From the NCBI RefSeq assembly GCF_001667775.1, contig NZ_LZJI01000084.1, positions 1-64,000 on the forward strand: a DNA stretch of 64,000 nucleotides, read 5' to 3'. The notes beneath the pieces are model-generated. The model searched no databases and was not told where the DNA came from. It saw only the letters and a list, made by a program, of their open reading frames with translations. How positions within the stretch are numbered: the first letter of the stretch is position 1; each line of letters starts with the position of its first letter. This stretch comes from Mycobacterium sp. E1747. Lineage in GTDB: Bacteria > Actinomycetota > Actinomycetes > Mycobacteriales > Mycobacteriaceae. Shown piece after piece: positions 51,443 through 60,247 of this stretch. A program made the translations under genes and the position numbers.

Positions 51443-52443
51443 AACCGTTGGCCACAGCTTGGCGCATAGGCGTGGCACTAGCCGTTGCGGTGGTCCTGTT
51501 CGTGCTGCTCGGCAATACCCTCACCAATCCAGTCGCGGTCGACACGCGCACCTACACAGCAAACTTCACGGATGCGTCCGGGCTTCATCCCGACGGCGAC
51601 GTGCGCGTTCGAGGTGTTCGGGTGGGGAAGGTGAAGTCGGTCGACTTGGCGAGAGTCGGTGGACAGAACGTCGCACGGGTCCAGATGACGCTGGACCGCA
51701 AATACGCCGTCGTGGCCATCACGCGGTTGGCCATCAAATTCCAGGCCCTCACCGGCGTCCGCTACATCGACGTCACCAACCCCGCAGAGGGTTACCGCGC
51801 CAGCGACGTCGTGACGCAGATACCGACAACGATGACACAGCCCTCGTTTGACGTGACCGCACTCTTCAACGGGTTGCAACCCGTGCTCGCCACCTTGAGT
51901 CCTGAAGAGATCAACACCTTCACCGCGAACGCGGCAGCAGTCCTGACCGGCGACGGAAGTGGACTGAAGCCGCTTCTGGACAGCATCCGGAGGCTGACCG
52001 AATTCGTCTCGGACCGTCAGCAGGTGGTGGCGACATTGATCCAGAATCTGTCGAACCTCGCCAAGGGCATCGGCGGCACATCCGACAAGTTCATCCACCT
52101 GCTCGACCTGGCGAACGAGCCTATCGATGGCGCACTCACCATCCTCGACGAGTTCCGCAAGGACCTGGTGTACAGCAAGGACTTCTTTGATCCCACGACT
52201 CAATTGCTCCACAACCTCGGGTTTAGGAACGGAGTAAATGTTGATGAATCGCTCGACCGCGCATTCGACAATCTCAGCAACTTCTTCGACGCGTTCAAGT
52301 TGGTGCCGGTGATCAACGACAAGATCCCCCCGCCCGGCAACGACGGAACAGCTGTCGAGCCCTGTTCACGTGGCAGATTTCAGCTACCGGAGACCATGGA
52401 CGTGTTGCTAAATGGACAGCGGGTGATGCTGTGCAATCGCTGA
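51439..52443 (+). CDS. mceB: MceB-type protein
   Basis: A 334-residue Mce protein with an N-terminal anchor (IGVALAVAVVLFVLLGNTLT), MCE domain (TANFTDASGLHPDGDVRVRG, VRVGKVKSVDLARV), and helical tail ending in a region with FQLPETMDVLLNGQRVMLCN, a C-terminal cysteine-containing stretch typical of MceB. Overlaps mceA by 4 bp and mceC by 13 bp. Confidence 0.9.
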   Translation: MKPLATAWRIGVALAVAVVLFVLLGNTLTNPVAVDTRTYTANFTDASGLHPDGDVRVRGVRVGKVKSVDLARVGGQNVARVQMTLDRKYAVVAITRLAIKFQALTGVRYIDVTNPAEGYRASDVVTQIPTTMTQPSFDVTALFNGLQPVLATLSPEEINTFTANAAAVLTGDGSGLKPLLDSIRRLTEFVSDRQQVVATLIQNLSNLAKGIGGTSDKFIHLLDLANEPIDGALTILDEFRKDLVYSKDFFDPTTQLLHNLGFRNGVNVDESLDRAFDNLSNFFDAFKLVPVINDKIPPPGNDGTAVEPCSRGRFQLPETMDVLLNGQRVMLCNR

Positions 52444-53411
52444 ACTTGAGAAGGTTTGGGGGCAGCCCGACTGCCTGGGGCGTCGGTGCGATCGCCGGTG
52501 CCGTCGTCGTGGCGCTGGTGTTGGCGTACGTGTACTACAACACCCCGGGAACCAGCAAGGTCGTCTCCTTCTACACCGACGACGCGAACTCGCTCCGTAC
52601 TGGAGACGAGGTGCGGATGGCCGGGATCAAGGTGGGGACGGTCAGCGATCTCAAACTCGAGCCCGCCCGGGTGCTGGTGAAGGCAAAGATCGATGACCAT
52701 GCCTTCGTCGGCGATCAATCGCAGGTCGACGTGCGGATGCTCACCGTCGTCGGCGGCTATTACGTCAATATCGCCTCGATGGGCAGTCGGCCCTTGGGCG
52801 CGCAAACCATTCCGCTCTCTCGGGTGACCATGCCGTACAGCCTGGTTCGCGTACTCACCGATACGACGAAGATCACCAACAACGTCTCCACGAAGGCCAT
52901 CCACGATTCTCTCGACCAGCTCTCACAGGGCTTGACGGGCGCGAATACACAGGTCATTTCAACCGTCATCGATGCCGGCAACGCACTGATGTCCACCATT
53001 GACCGACAGCGCGGCCAAATCACGAACATTCTCAATCTGTCGGACGAATACATCAGGGCGTTGTCCAACTACCGCGATAAGTTCGCTCAGCTGGTCCGGA
53101 AGGCGGCCATTCTGACCCAGACCCTGGTGATTTACGACCACGGCTTCTCCAACACGGTCCAGGGTCTCGGCGACGTCCTCCTTGCGCTGAAACCACTCGG
53201 CGACTTCTACGATGCTCACGTCCTCGAATTCATGGAGAAGGTGCGCAACTTCCTCGAAAGGGGTCGGTTGTTCATCGAACACAACGGCGTGACGATCCGC
53301 TTCCTTCGACATGTTCAAAATCTGTTCGACCGGGTCCTGAACGCGCAAGGCGCGCCACCAGGGCTACTGGCGACCGACCTCTGCGTTCCGGTCCCGGGGA
53401 GTGCGTGCTGA
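52431..53411 (+). CDS. mceC: MceC-type protein
   Basis: A 326-residue Mce protein: anchor GVGAIAGAVVVALVLAYVYY, MCE domain FYTDDANSLRTGDEVRMAGI then KVGTVSDLKLEPARVLVKA, helical tail with LFDRVLNAQGAPPGLLATD and C-terminal cysteines. GTG 52431 is the only in-frame start near the previous stop and overlaps mceB by 13 bp. Confidence 0.9.
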   Translation: MQSLNLRRFGGSPTAWGVGAIAGAVVVALVLAYVYYNTPGTSKVVSFYTDDANSLRTGDEVRMAGIKVGTVSDLKLEPARVLVKAKIDDHAFVGDQSQVDVRMLTVVGGYYVNIASMGSRPLGAQTIPLSRVTMPYSLVRVLTDTTKITNNVSTKAIHDSLDQLSQGLTGANTQVISTVIDAGNALMSTIDRQRGQITNILNLSDEYIRALSNYRDKFAQLVRKAAILTQTLVIYDHGFSNTVQGLGDVLLALKPLGDFYDAHVLEFMEKVRNFLERGRLFIEHNGVTIRFLRHVQNLFDRVLNAQGAPPGLLATDLCVPVPGSAC

Positions 53412-54499
53412 TGTCCATACCCCAGACCATCCGGCGCGCGTTGCTGGCATCCGTCGTCATCTCGGTGGCGCTCAGCAGCGGCTCGTGCACCACGTCCACG
53501 AAGTCGCGGTCCGTCGGGTACTGCGCGATCATGCCCGACAGCGTCGGGCTCTACGTGAACAACCCGGTGACCCACCTGGGCTACCCCATCGGCAAAGTCT
53601 CCGCGATCACCCCGGCAGCACTGTCGGTCCGCGTGGACTTCACCATCGACAGTCAATGGGCGATCCCGGAAAGCGCGAAAGCAGTCACCCGGTCGACGAC
53701 GATCCTCGCCGACCGCGCCTTGGAACTCGTCGGCGACTACGAAGCCGGCGCACACATGGCCCCCGGAGGATGCATACCGCTCAGCCGGTCGCTGACACCG
53801 AAAAGCCTGTCCGAAGTCATCGGATCGTCGACCAACTTCATCAACTCCATCAACCCCGCGGACTCGCGCAACATCGGCGGAGTGGTCGCCGGCGTCGATC
53901 AGGCGGTACGCAACCAGGGCCCGAACGCGAACAAATTGCTGACCACCGCGTCGTCGGTGCTCGACTCGCCCGACCAGGCCATCGGCGATATGGCATCCAT
54001 ATCCGCAAACCTCACCCAGTTGACGACCACGCTCGTCGACCTCGAACCGACGCTCAAGGGCGTGTTCGACGACGGCGCAAACTCCGTATCGCGAGAGGTG
54101 GCCGACTCGTTCAAGGCCATGACCGACTGTTTCATCGGACTCCGACCGATCATCGACGCCGCATCCGCCATCGAGAGGGAACTCGGCCCACAAGTTCAGC
54201 AGTTGCTCGACGCGCTCTCGGTCATGCTCAGGAAGTTCAGCCCGCGCGCGCCCTACTACGCAAGCCTGCTCAATGTGGTACCTCGCGTGGTCAACGGAAT
54301 CATCAACCTCGGCAACAACCACAAGTTCACCACGTACTACCGCCCGCCGATGTATCGGCTCCGTACACCCAACGGAATCGCTGAGTGCAACATCATGAAT
54401 GCCTCGGTGCCGGGAAGCTGCGCGGACGTCAAGGGAACGCCGTACGCGGTAGACGTCGCCCTGTTGCAATACGTGCTGACCATGGCGGCGAAACGATGA
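53411..54499 (+). CDS. mceD: MceD-type protein with lipoprotein-like N-terminus
   Basis: A 362-residue Mce protein in the fourth position. The N-terminus is a signal-like stretch (RRALLASVVISVALSSGSC) whose cysteine C26 is preceded by S-G-S, a poor lipobox because position -3 is not Leu/Val/Ile. MCE-domain motifs follow (YVNNPVTHLGYPIGKVSAIT) and the tail includes helical repeats and VVNGIINLGNNHKFTTYYRP. Start ATG 53411 overlaps mceC by one base. Confidence 0.88.
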   Translation: MSIPQTIRRALLASVVISVALSSGSCTTSTKSRSVGYCAIMPDSVGLYVNNPVTHLGYPIGKVSAITPAALSVRVDFTIDSQWAIPESAKAVTRSTTILADRALELVGDYEAGAHMAPGGCIPLSRSLTPKSLSEVIGSSTNFINSINPADSRNIGGVVAGVDQAVRNQGPNANKLLTTASSVLDSPDQAIGDMASISANLTQLTTTLVDLEPTLKGVFDDGANSVSREVADSFKAMTDCFIGLRPIIDAASAIERELGPQVQQLLDALSVMLRKFSPRAPYYASLLNVVPRVVNGIINLGNNHKFTTYYRPPMYRLRTPNGIAECNIMNASVPGSCADVKGTPYAVDVALLQYVLTMAAKR

Positions 54500-55491
54500 G
54501 GTCACGATTGCGACCGGCCATCGCCGCTGCCGCCTGCGCGCTCGTACTCACATCGTGCGCATCCCTCAACGTCAACAAGATCCCAGCCCCGGGCGCGTCC
54601 TACGACGATGGCTACGACGTAGTCATGCGCTTCGCCAGTGCCCTGAATTTGCCGGAACGAGCCAAGGTGGTACTCGACGGCGTGACCGTCGGCGTCGTGT
54701 CCAAGATGAAGCTCACCAAGGACAGCGTCGACGTCACCGCACGAGTGGCGAAACGGGTGACCGTCCCGTCCGACATCCATGCCGTATTGCAGCAGGCCAC
54801 GGTGCTCGGCGACATCTACGTGGCCCTCGAACGACCGCCCGCGAGCAGCACGCCGGCGCCCGCACTCAAGCCCGGCGCTGTCATCCCGTTAGCCCAAACC
54901 ACATCCCCTCCCCAGTTGGAGGACACCATTGCCAGTCTCGCGAACTTCATCTCCAGCGGATCAATTCAGCGGGCCCAGAACACCATCATCCGGCTTAATC
55001 AGATCGTGCCGTCCAGCGACGAGGTTCGAACGCTGACCGCACGTGTCAACACCGATCTGTCCGCGCTGTCGGCGAACATCGACAGAGTTGATGAGCTGCT
55101 TGATGGGGTGTCGAAGACCGCTGCCGTCGAGAACGATCATATTCCGCAGCTGCAGTACTGGTTCTCGCCGACGGGGCAACGCGGCTTCGATTTCACCATC
55201 GACACCGGGAACTACATTGCGACCGTGCTTCCGGGATTCGGCAGCATCACTCTCGGCGGATACTGGCTGGTGCCCCTGCTGAAGTCGCTGGCGGACTCCT
55301 CGGGGGCGCTGCAGGAGTCGAAGGTGGCCGGCGAAGCCGAGATACCGAAGTACCGGCGCTTGTTCACCGAGTACTTCCTTCCCGTCGACAAATACCCGGC
55401 CATCAACATCAAGTCGATCATCGGGCCCGACGGGCGTGAACTATCCGGAAACGTCCAAGACGTACTGAGAATCCTGGGGGCGACGCCGTGA
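54496..55491 (+). CDS. mceE: MceE-type lipoprotein
   Basis: A 331-residue Mce lipoprotein. Signal sequence MRSRLRPAIAAAACALVLTS ends in a canonical lipobox LTS-C with lipidated C21. MCE domain: RFASALNLPERAKVVLDGVT then VGVVSKMKLTKDSVDVTARV. The tail is helical. Lipidated E subunits cap Mce hexamers in mycobacteria. 4-bp overlaps on both sides. Confidence 0.92.
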   Translation: MRSRLRPAIAAAACALVLTSCASLNVNKIPAPGASYDDGYDVVMRFASALNLPERAKVVLDGVTVGVVSKMKLTKDSVDVTARVAKRVTVPSDIHAVLQQATVLGDIYVALERPPASSTPAPALKPGAVIPLAQTTSPPQLEDTIASLANFISSGSIQRAQNTIIRLNQIVPSSDEVRTLTARVNTDLSALSANIDRVDELLDGVSKTAAVENDHIPQLQYWFSPTGQRGFDFTIDTGNYIATVLPGFGSITLGGYWLVPLLKSLADSSGALQESKVAGEAEIPKYRRLFTEYFLPVDKYPAINIKSIIGPDGRELSGNVQDVLRILGATP

Positions 55492-56441
55492 ATGCGGTGA
55501 GAATGCGCGACGTCGTGTCCTATGCGGCATTCGGAGTCATCATCGCGGTAGTGCTGGGGTACTTCTGGTCCCTCGGACTGCAGGTCAATCCGCCCGATGA
55601 CCGAACCAATCTGACCATGGACGTGCCCGAGACGAACGGCATAGTCGCCGGATCGAACGTTCTGCTGCGGGGCGTGCCGATAGGCAAAGTCACCGAGACC
55701 CGGACATCCGTTGACACCGCGACCCTCGGCTTCTGGGTCGACGGGCGCTACCAGATACCCGTGGACACCGAGATACGGCTGGACAACCTGTCGGCGCTGG
55801 GAGAGTCGTACATAGAGTTGGCGCCGCGGCGCGCCGGCGGGCCGATGCTGAAAAACGGTCAACACATCTCGAGCAAGTCGGTTGTTCAGCCGCCGTCGAT
55901 CTCGGAGTTGGCCACCAGCGTGGTCCGGGTACTGAATCAATTTGAGCCCGGCGCGATCGGGCGCATCATCAACGAGTCGGACGCTGCCCTGCCGGACCCG
56001 AATGTCGTGCTGCCCAACTTGTCACGGGCGAGCACTCTGTTCAACAACATGATCAAAGACATGCATGGTCAAGGGCGCGTGCTGCTCGGCAATTTCCAGA
56101 CACTGATCAAGAACGCCGAATGGGTCAACCCTGATCTGCTGGCGATCATCCCTAATGGCGTCGACACCGGAATTTACTGGCAAGACTTCTTCAAGCAGCT
56201 ACCGATGCTGTTCAGTCGCGATATGCCCCAGGGGATGCGGAATCTCAACAATCTCGTGGCACGAATTCAAAGTCTGCTGGACATCAGCGGCGGTGACTTG
56301 AGAGTGCTGGGCGAGGCGCTTCAGCCGAAGCTCAACAACATCGGCGCCACCCTGATGAATCTCGACAGCGGGCAGATCCTGGACAATTTCCTCCAACAAG
56401 TGCCCGCCGAGGGAATCATCACGCTGCACGTCCGACCGTGA
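55488..56441 (+). CDS. mceF: MceF-type protein
   Basis: A 317-residue Mce protein, last of the six. Anchor SYAAFGVIIAVVLGYFWSLG, MCE domain PETNGIVAGSNVLLRGVPIG then KVTETRTSVDTATLGFWVDG, helical tail without the long proline-rich extension of some MceF proteins. GTG 55488 overlaps the mceE stop. Confidence 0.9.
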   Translation: MNAVRMRDVVSYAAFGVIIAVVLGYFWSLGLQVNPPDDRTNLTMDVPETNGIVAGSNVLLRGVPIGKVTETRTSVDTATLGFWVDGRYQIPVDTEIRLDNLSALGESYIELAPRRAGGPMLKNGQHISSKSVVQPPSISELATSVVRVLNQFEPGAIGRIINESDAALPDPNVVLPNLSRASTLFNNMIKDMHGQGRVLLGNFQTLIKNAEWVNPDLLAIIPNGVDTGIYWQDFFKQLPMLFSRDMPQGMRNLNNLVARIQSLLDISGGDLRVLGEALQPKLNNIGATLMNLDSGQILDNFLQQVPAEGIITLHVRP

Positions 56442-56476
56442 ACCGGCACTAGGAACACAGGAAGAGAGGTTACGAA

Positions 56477-57160
56477 GTGCCCATCAACGACGTTGAAACA
56501 AGGAAAGCGTCGGAAACCGACGTCGACAACGCCCCAGAGGCCGCCGTCGAGACCGATGCAGACGAGACGAAAACGACCGAGGCGCAGGCGAAATCCGTCA
56601 AGGACGCCGGGGAAGGTGATCGGCCAGAACCCGGGCGGAAGTCGGTGTCGATCAGCCTGCGCGGCCTGGTCAGCGCCGCGGCCGTCGCCGCTGTGCTGAT
56701 CGCCATAGGCGCGTTGAGTTGGCTGTATGTGGACGCGAAGCATCAGCTCAGCGTTCAGGCAGCCCGAGCGGATAACGCCGCCCATGCCGAAAAGGTCGCG
56801 CTCGACTACGCGGTGAACGCGGCGACCATGGACTTCAAGGACCTGCAGGCCTGGCGCGTCAAACTCGTCGCGGGCACCAGCCCTGAGCTGAGCAAGAAGC
56901 TCTCCGACGCCGGTACCTCCATGGAACAGGTATTGGTGCCCCTGCAGTGGAGCTCGACCGCGCAGCCGTTGGTCGCCAAGGTCCGATCCGTCAACGGCGG
57001 CATCTACGTCGTGGACAGCTTCGTCAGCGTGCAAACGAAGACCGTGCAAGCGCCCGAAGCGTTGCAATCGACGGCCACCTACAGCACGACCATCGACAGC
57101 AACAAGAACTGGCAGATCACCGATGTCGGCGGAATCGGCTCCGCGCTCGGATCCAAGTAA
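56477..57160 (+). CDS. Mce-associated membrane protein (Mam type)
   Basis: A 227-residue protein with an acidic, Thr/Glu/Ala-rich cytosolic N-terminus (residues 1-55), one transmembrane helix (about 62-84, AAAVAAVLIAIGALSWLYVD), and an extracytoplasmic domain (YAVNAATMDFKDLQAWRVKL onwards) of the NTF2-like type seen in Mce-associated/OmamA proteins. Such proteins stabilise Mce complexes. GTG start at 56477, 36 bp after mceF. Confidence 0.87.
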   Translation: MPINDVETRKASETDVDNAPEAAVETDADETKTTEAQAKSVKDAGEGDRPEPGRKSVSISLRGLVSAAAVAAVLIAIGALSWLYVDAKHQLSVQAARADNAAHAEKVALDYAVNAATMDFKDLQAWRVKLVAGTSPELSKKLSDAGTSMEQVLVPLQWSSTAQPLVAKVRSVNGGIYVVDSFVSVQTKTVQAPEALQSTATYSTTIDSNKNWQITDVGGIGSALGSK

Positions 57161-57199
57161 CACCATGTCGACACCGAACGAATCGAGGCGGCGACCGTG

Positions 57200-57850
57200 A
57201 TGTCACGCGCTGGAATACGAAGCCGCATCGCGGTCGCGGGATATGCCGTGATGATCGTCTGGGTGATGGGCATTCTGACGGGATCTCCAGCGGGGGCGGA
57301 TCCCAATGATGACATCCCGCTGCCCGACATCCCGCCGGATAGCGCCGTGATCATTCCGTTGCCCGTCATTACGCCCACGCCGTCGAACTGGACCCCGAGG
57401 TATCCCTTTCCCTACGACCAGATCAAGGACGAGGTCACCGGTGCCGACATCACGGCGATGGGCGAGATGTGTCAGTGGTACTCCGCTCAATACGCAGCCC
57501 TTCGCTCCCAGATCGACCGGCTGCAGTTCAACCGGATCGGTCCGGACGACAGGGACTACAACTACGCCAGGGGCAACGTCCAACAGCAGGTCGACATCGT
57601 CTCGCGCAACATCGGCCAAGCCGTCGACTTCCTGGGACCGAGGGTGCATTCACTGACTCAGGCGCAGAGTTCCTTCGGGGACAGTCACTTCGCGGTCTAC
57701 AAGGGTGAGGCCTTTTACAAGCTGTGGGAGCAGTTGTCGAACGTCAACAACGGGATCTTGGCCCACCAGCCCGACTGGTTCACGGGGCCGTCGGTGCAGA
57801 AGGCCAAGCGATGGGGTAGCGACATCCAGCGCGCCCACGTGTGCGGATAG
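57200..57850 (+). CDS. Secreted Mce-operon protein
   Basis: A 216-residue exported protein with signal peptide IAVAGYAVMIVWVMGILTGS and cleavage near SPAGADPNDD. The mature part is Pro-rich at first (IPLPDIPPDSAVIIPLPVIT), then helical with several Trp/Tyr. No catalytic motif seen. Position after the Mam-type gene is typical of extracytoplasmic accessory proteins of mce operons. A GTG three bases upstream (57197) is an equally good start. Confidence 0.8.
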   Translation: MSRAGIRSRIAVAGYAVMIVWVMGILTGSPAGADPNDDIPLPDIPPDSAVIIPLPVITPTPSNWTPRYPFPYDQIKDEVTGADITAMGEMCQWYSAQYAALRSQIDRLQFNRIGPDDRDYNYARGNVQQQVDIVSRNIGQAVDFLGPRVHSLTQAQSSFGDSHFAVYKGEAFYKLWEQLSNVNNGILAHQPDWFTGPSVQKAKRWGSDIQRAHVCG

Positions 57851-57859
57851 GAGAAGCGT

Positions 57860-58348
57860 GTGCCCACTGACGAGAGATTGGCTTTCCGTGTTCGTAGGTC
57901 AAGCAGCCGCGTAATAGCAGCCCTTGCAACGGTATTAACGTCGGCTGGCCTCACCGTTGCACCGTGTGCGGCGGCGAGTCCGACCGAAAGCCTCCGGGCC
58001 GCAGTGGCGGCAGCGCGCGGCGGCGCGGCGTGCGGGTCGCTGCGGTCGGACCCCACGATCGACCGGGTGGCCGAGAAAATCAACGAAACGACGGATGGCT
58101 GGCTCGATCACACGACGCGCGCTGTTCCCGAGACTAATGCGCTACCTGTGCTGAAGGATTTCGGATACGACGCCACCAAGGCCGCGATCCTCAGCAGCAC
58201 CACACCGGACGTCGGCACAGCGGTGAAAGCTCTCGTTCTGCAGGGGTGGGCGAAGATTCCGGACTGCTCCTATACGGCGTACGGCGTAGCCACCACCTAC
58301 AACGCCAAGAAAGAGGATTTCGTGATGACTGCCGTGCTCGCCGGCTGA
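57860..58348 (+). CDS. Secreted protein, CAP-like small domain
   Basis: A 162-residue exported protein with basic N-terminus, hydrophobic core (VIAALATVLTSAGLTVAP) and probable cleavage near CAAASP. The mature domain has RAAVAAARGGAACGSLRSDP and later KIPDCSYTAYGVATTYNAKK, two cysteines that may pair. The pattern resembles small mycobacterial exported proteins distantly related to CAP domains, but I am not certain of the family. GTG start at 57860. Confidence 0.75.
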   Translation: MPTDERLAFRVRRSSSRVIAALATVLTSAGLTVAPCAAASPTESLRAAVAAARGGAACGSLRSDPTIDRVAEKINETTDGWLDHTTRAVPETNALPVLKDFGYDATKAAILSSTTPDVGTAVKALVLQGWAKIPDCSYTAYGVATTYNAKKEDFVMTAVLAG

Positions 58349-58394
58349 ACTTATTCGCGACCAAGTTTTTTCGTCAGACCTTGAAGGGCGCCAC

Positions 58395-58835
58395 GTGAAG
58401 CACTTTCAATCGACCGCGATCTCAGTGGTCGTCTGCCTCGGCGGATTGCTGCACGCGCCGGTGGCCAAGGCAGAAGAATCCGTCACCTATGACATCTTCT
58501 CCGACACTGTCGGCCGGTTAGCCGGCATCGAATACCGCGATGTGTCGGGCAAGCACTTGCTACGAGACGTGCCGTTGCCGTGGAGTCTGACGGTGCCCGT
58601 GATCAAGGCGACGAGCCCGACATCGGACGGCGCCGAACTCCGCGCGGACTGGCGACCGAACTTCCGGACGCCGGCAACCGTAGGACGGGTTCTGCAAGGT
58701 CACTTCGTCACAGTCCGGATCTCGACGGGAGGGCAGACTCTCTGCGAGAGCATCCTCGACATCGGAAATGCCACGTGCTACGGCAACACTCCGCACACTG
58801 CGGAAAACGAGTCGTCCCCGGGAAACCTGCCATGA
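58395..58835 (+). CDS. Secreted MmpS-like protein
   Basis: A 146-residue exported protein: signal peptide with core ISVVVCLGGLLHAPVAKAEE, then a beta-sandwich domain with GIEYRDVSGKHLLRDVPLPW, VPVIKATSPTSDGAELRAD and SILDIGNATCYG. The 'YxD..G....V.LPW' pattern is that of the extracytoplasmic domain of MmpS proteins, here without the membrane helix of true MmpS. GTG start at 58395; its stop overlaps the next gene (ATGA). Confidence 0.72.
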   Translation: MKHFQSTAISVVVCLGGLLHAPVAKAEESVTYDIFSDTVGRLAGIEYRDVSGKHLLRDVPLPWSLTVPVIKATSPTSDGAELRADWRPNFRTPATVGRVLQGHFVTVRISTGGQTLCESILDIGNATCYGNTPHTAENESSPGNLP

Positions 58836-59362
58836 CGGGCCGGCTTTGGCTCGGTGTCGGTCGGCTTCTTCGCGGCCTGACGGTGATCGCGTGCGCGACT
58901 GCGCAGGTGCTCACCACTTCGGCGACCTCGCAGGCCGAACCGAACGCGGGTGATCCGTCGAGTCCCTACCCGGCCGCGTACTTCATTCTGCGGTACTACG
59001 ACAAGGTGAAGTACGACGACTACTTCACGAACAGCGCTGGGGGAGTGTGGTTCTCGACTCCCCTCGGTCTCAATTGCGGGATCTGGGATCGGGGCAGCTT
59101 CGGCTGCGCGGGCAACATCCCTGGCGCGCCGCCTGGTACCAGAAATGTCGGGTGGGTCAACGGGAACATCGCCGTGCGCTACGACTGGTTGCTGGGGGTG
59201 CAATTCCCCCCTGGAGTGGCGCAGCGGGAGTTGCCGCCGCGAAGTTACATCGACTACAACGGGACGACCTGCGCGACCATGGCGGATTCAAGCACCTACT
59301 GCTTGCATGGCCCGTTCAGATTCTTCGCAACGCCGACCCGGACCTGGATGAGTCCGCCATGA
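58832..59362 (+). CDS. Secreted protein of unknown function
   Basis: A 176-residue exported protein with signal peptide LTVIACATAQVLTTSATSQA and mature start near EPNAGDPS. The mature domain is rich in Tyr, Gly and Cys (VWFSTPLGLNCGIWDRGSF then GCAGNIPGAPPG; TTCATMADSSTYCLHGPFRF), suggesting two disulfides in a compact fold. The phrase 'FxTPxGxxCGI' is common in mycobacterial exported proteins of unknown role. Translationally coupled to the MmpS-like gene. Confidence 0.78.
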   Translation: MTGRLWLGVGRLLRGLTVIACATAQVLTTSATSQAEPNAGDPSSPYPAAYFILRYYDKVKYDDYFTNSAGGVWFSTPLGLNCGIWDRGSFGCAGNIPGAPPGTRNVGWVNGNIAVRYDWLLGVQFPPGVAQRELPPRSYIDYNGTTCATMADSSTYCLHGPFRFFATPTRTWMSPP

Positions 59363-59423
59363 CGACAACGTCGAGAACCCGGCACCAAGGGTGCCCGAGA
59401 ACGGTGTACTTGAGGAGGATGAG

Positions 59424-59729
59424 ATGAACCGTCGAAAGGCTGTGGCGGCAGCGCTTTTCGTGGCGACGGCAGTCGAGCTGGTCGGTACCCAGTCAGCGCA
59501 CGCCGACCCTTTGACCCCGCTGACGCCCAACGAGGTCACCTACCTCGAGCAGGCCCGCAAGATCATGACCGCAACGCACAACCCGATGGGCTTCCATGGT
59601 GACGGGCGGCTGTTGACCGACGGCCGGTACGCCTGTGCCAGACGCACCACGGACATCATCGGAAATTCGGGCACGTACGTGGATCCGACACTGACCCAGC
59701 TCGCGTTCATCTACCTGTGTCCGCAATGA
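59424..59729 (+). CDS. Secreted DUF732-like protein
   Basis: A 101-residue exported protein: signal peptide MNRRKAVAAALFVATAVELV with probable cleavage after SAHA. The mature part (LTPNEVTYLEQARKIMTATH then YACARRTTDIIGNSG) shows the helical pattern and single cysteines of DUF732 proteins. ATG 59424 has a strong AGGAGG. A hairpin follows at 59741-59767. Confidence 0.75.
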   Translation: MNRRKAVAAALFVATAVELVGTQSAHADPLTPLTPNEVTYLEQARKIMTATHNPMGFHGDGRLLTDGRYACARRTTDIIGNSGTYVDPTLTQLAFIYLCPQ

Positions 59730-59740
59730 TCGGCGATTCC

Positions 59741-59767
59741 CGCGGGGCTCGACCGGCCGGCCCCGCG
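59741..59767 (+). terminator. GC hairpin after DUF732-like gene
   Basis: 8-bp perfect stem CGCGGGGC (59741-59748) / GCCCCGCG (59760-59767) with an 11-nt loop, 12 bp after the stop. It could end or attenuate the mce message before the next DUF732 gene. Confidence 0.5.
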
Positions 59768-59854
59768 CGGTGTCATCACCACAACGTCGACAATTCGTGG
59801 AAGCCGACAGCCGGATCGCGGCTCGGTACTTCAAGCCCACAGAACGGGACCTCG

Positions 59855-60166
59855 ATGCGAACGTATGTTGCGATTCTCGGATACATCATGGTCGGGTTCA
59901 CGCTTGCATTCCACGGTGCGCCGACAGCGCAGGCGGACGAGGACAGCTTCGTCAGGTCCGTCCAATCGCTTGGCTTCCCGCAGGCTCCCACCAATCTGAA
60001 GTCCATTGCGCAATCGGCCTGCTACTACGTCAAACTGAATCGGGATCCCGACGAAGTGCTAGGGCGCATCATTCGAATGACGAGGGCCGAACCGGAGCAG
60101 GGCCGGCAGTTCTTTCGCTTGGCGGTCGACGAGTTCTGCCCGGAATTCCACGGTGTGGCCGGATGA
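59855..60166 (+). CDS. Secreted DUF732 protein
   Basis: A 103-residue exported protein: signal peptide MRTYVAILGYIMVGFTLAFH with cleavage after AQA. The mature domain DEDSFVRSVQSLGFPQAPTN followed by SACYYVKLNRDPDEVLGRI and FFRLAVDEFCPEF matches DUF732 with its two cysteines. ATG 59855 chosen because it begins the signal peptide. Confidence 0.85.
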   Translation: MRTYVAILGYIMVGFTLAFHGAPTAQADEDSFVRSVQSLGFPQAPTNLKSIAQSACYYVKLNRDPDEVLGRIIRMTRAEPEQGRQFFRLAVDEFCPEFHGVAG

Positions 60167-60247
60167 GCCTGAGCCGCAGCTGCACGTGCCGCGTCGACTG
60201 CTCGAGAGTGCGACCCTAGTCGATTCCGTTGTTCTGATCTGAGAGGG

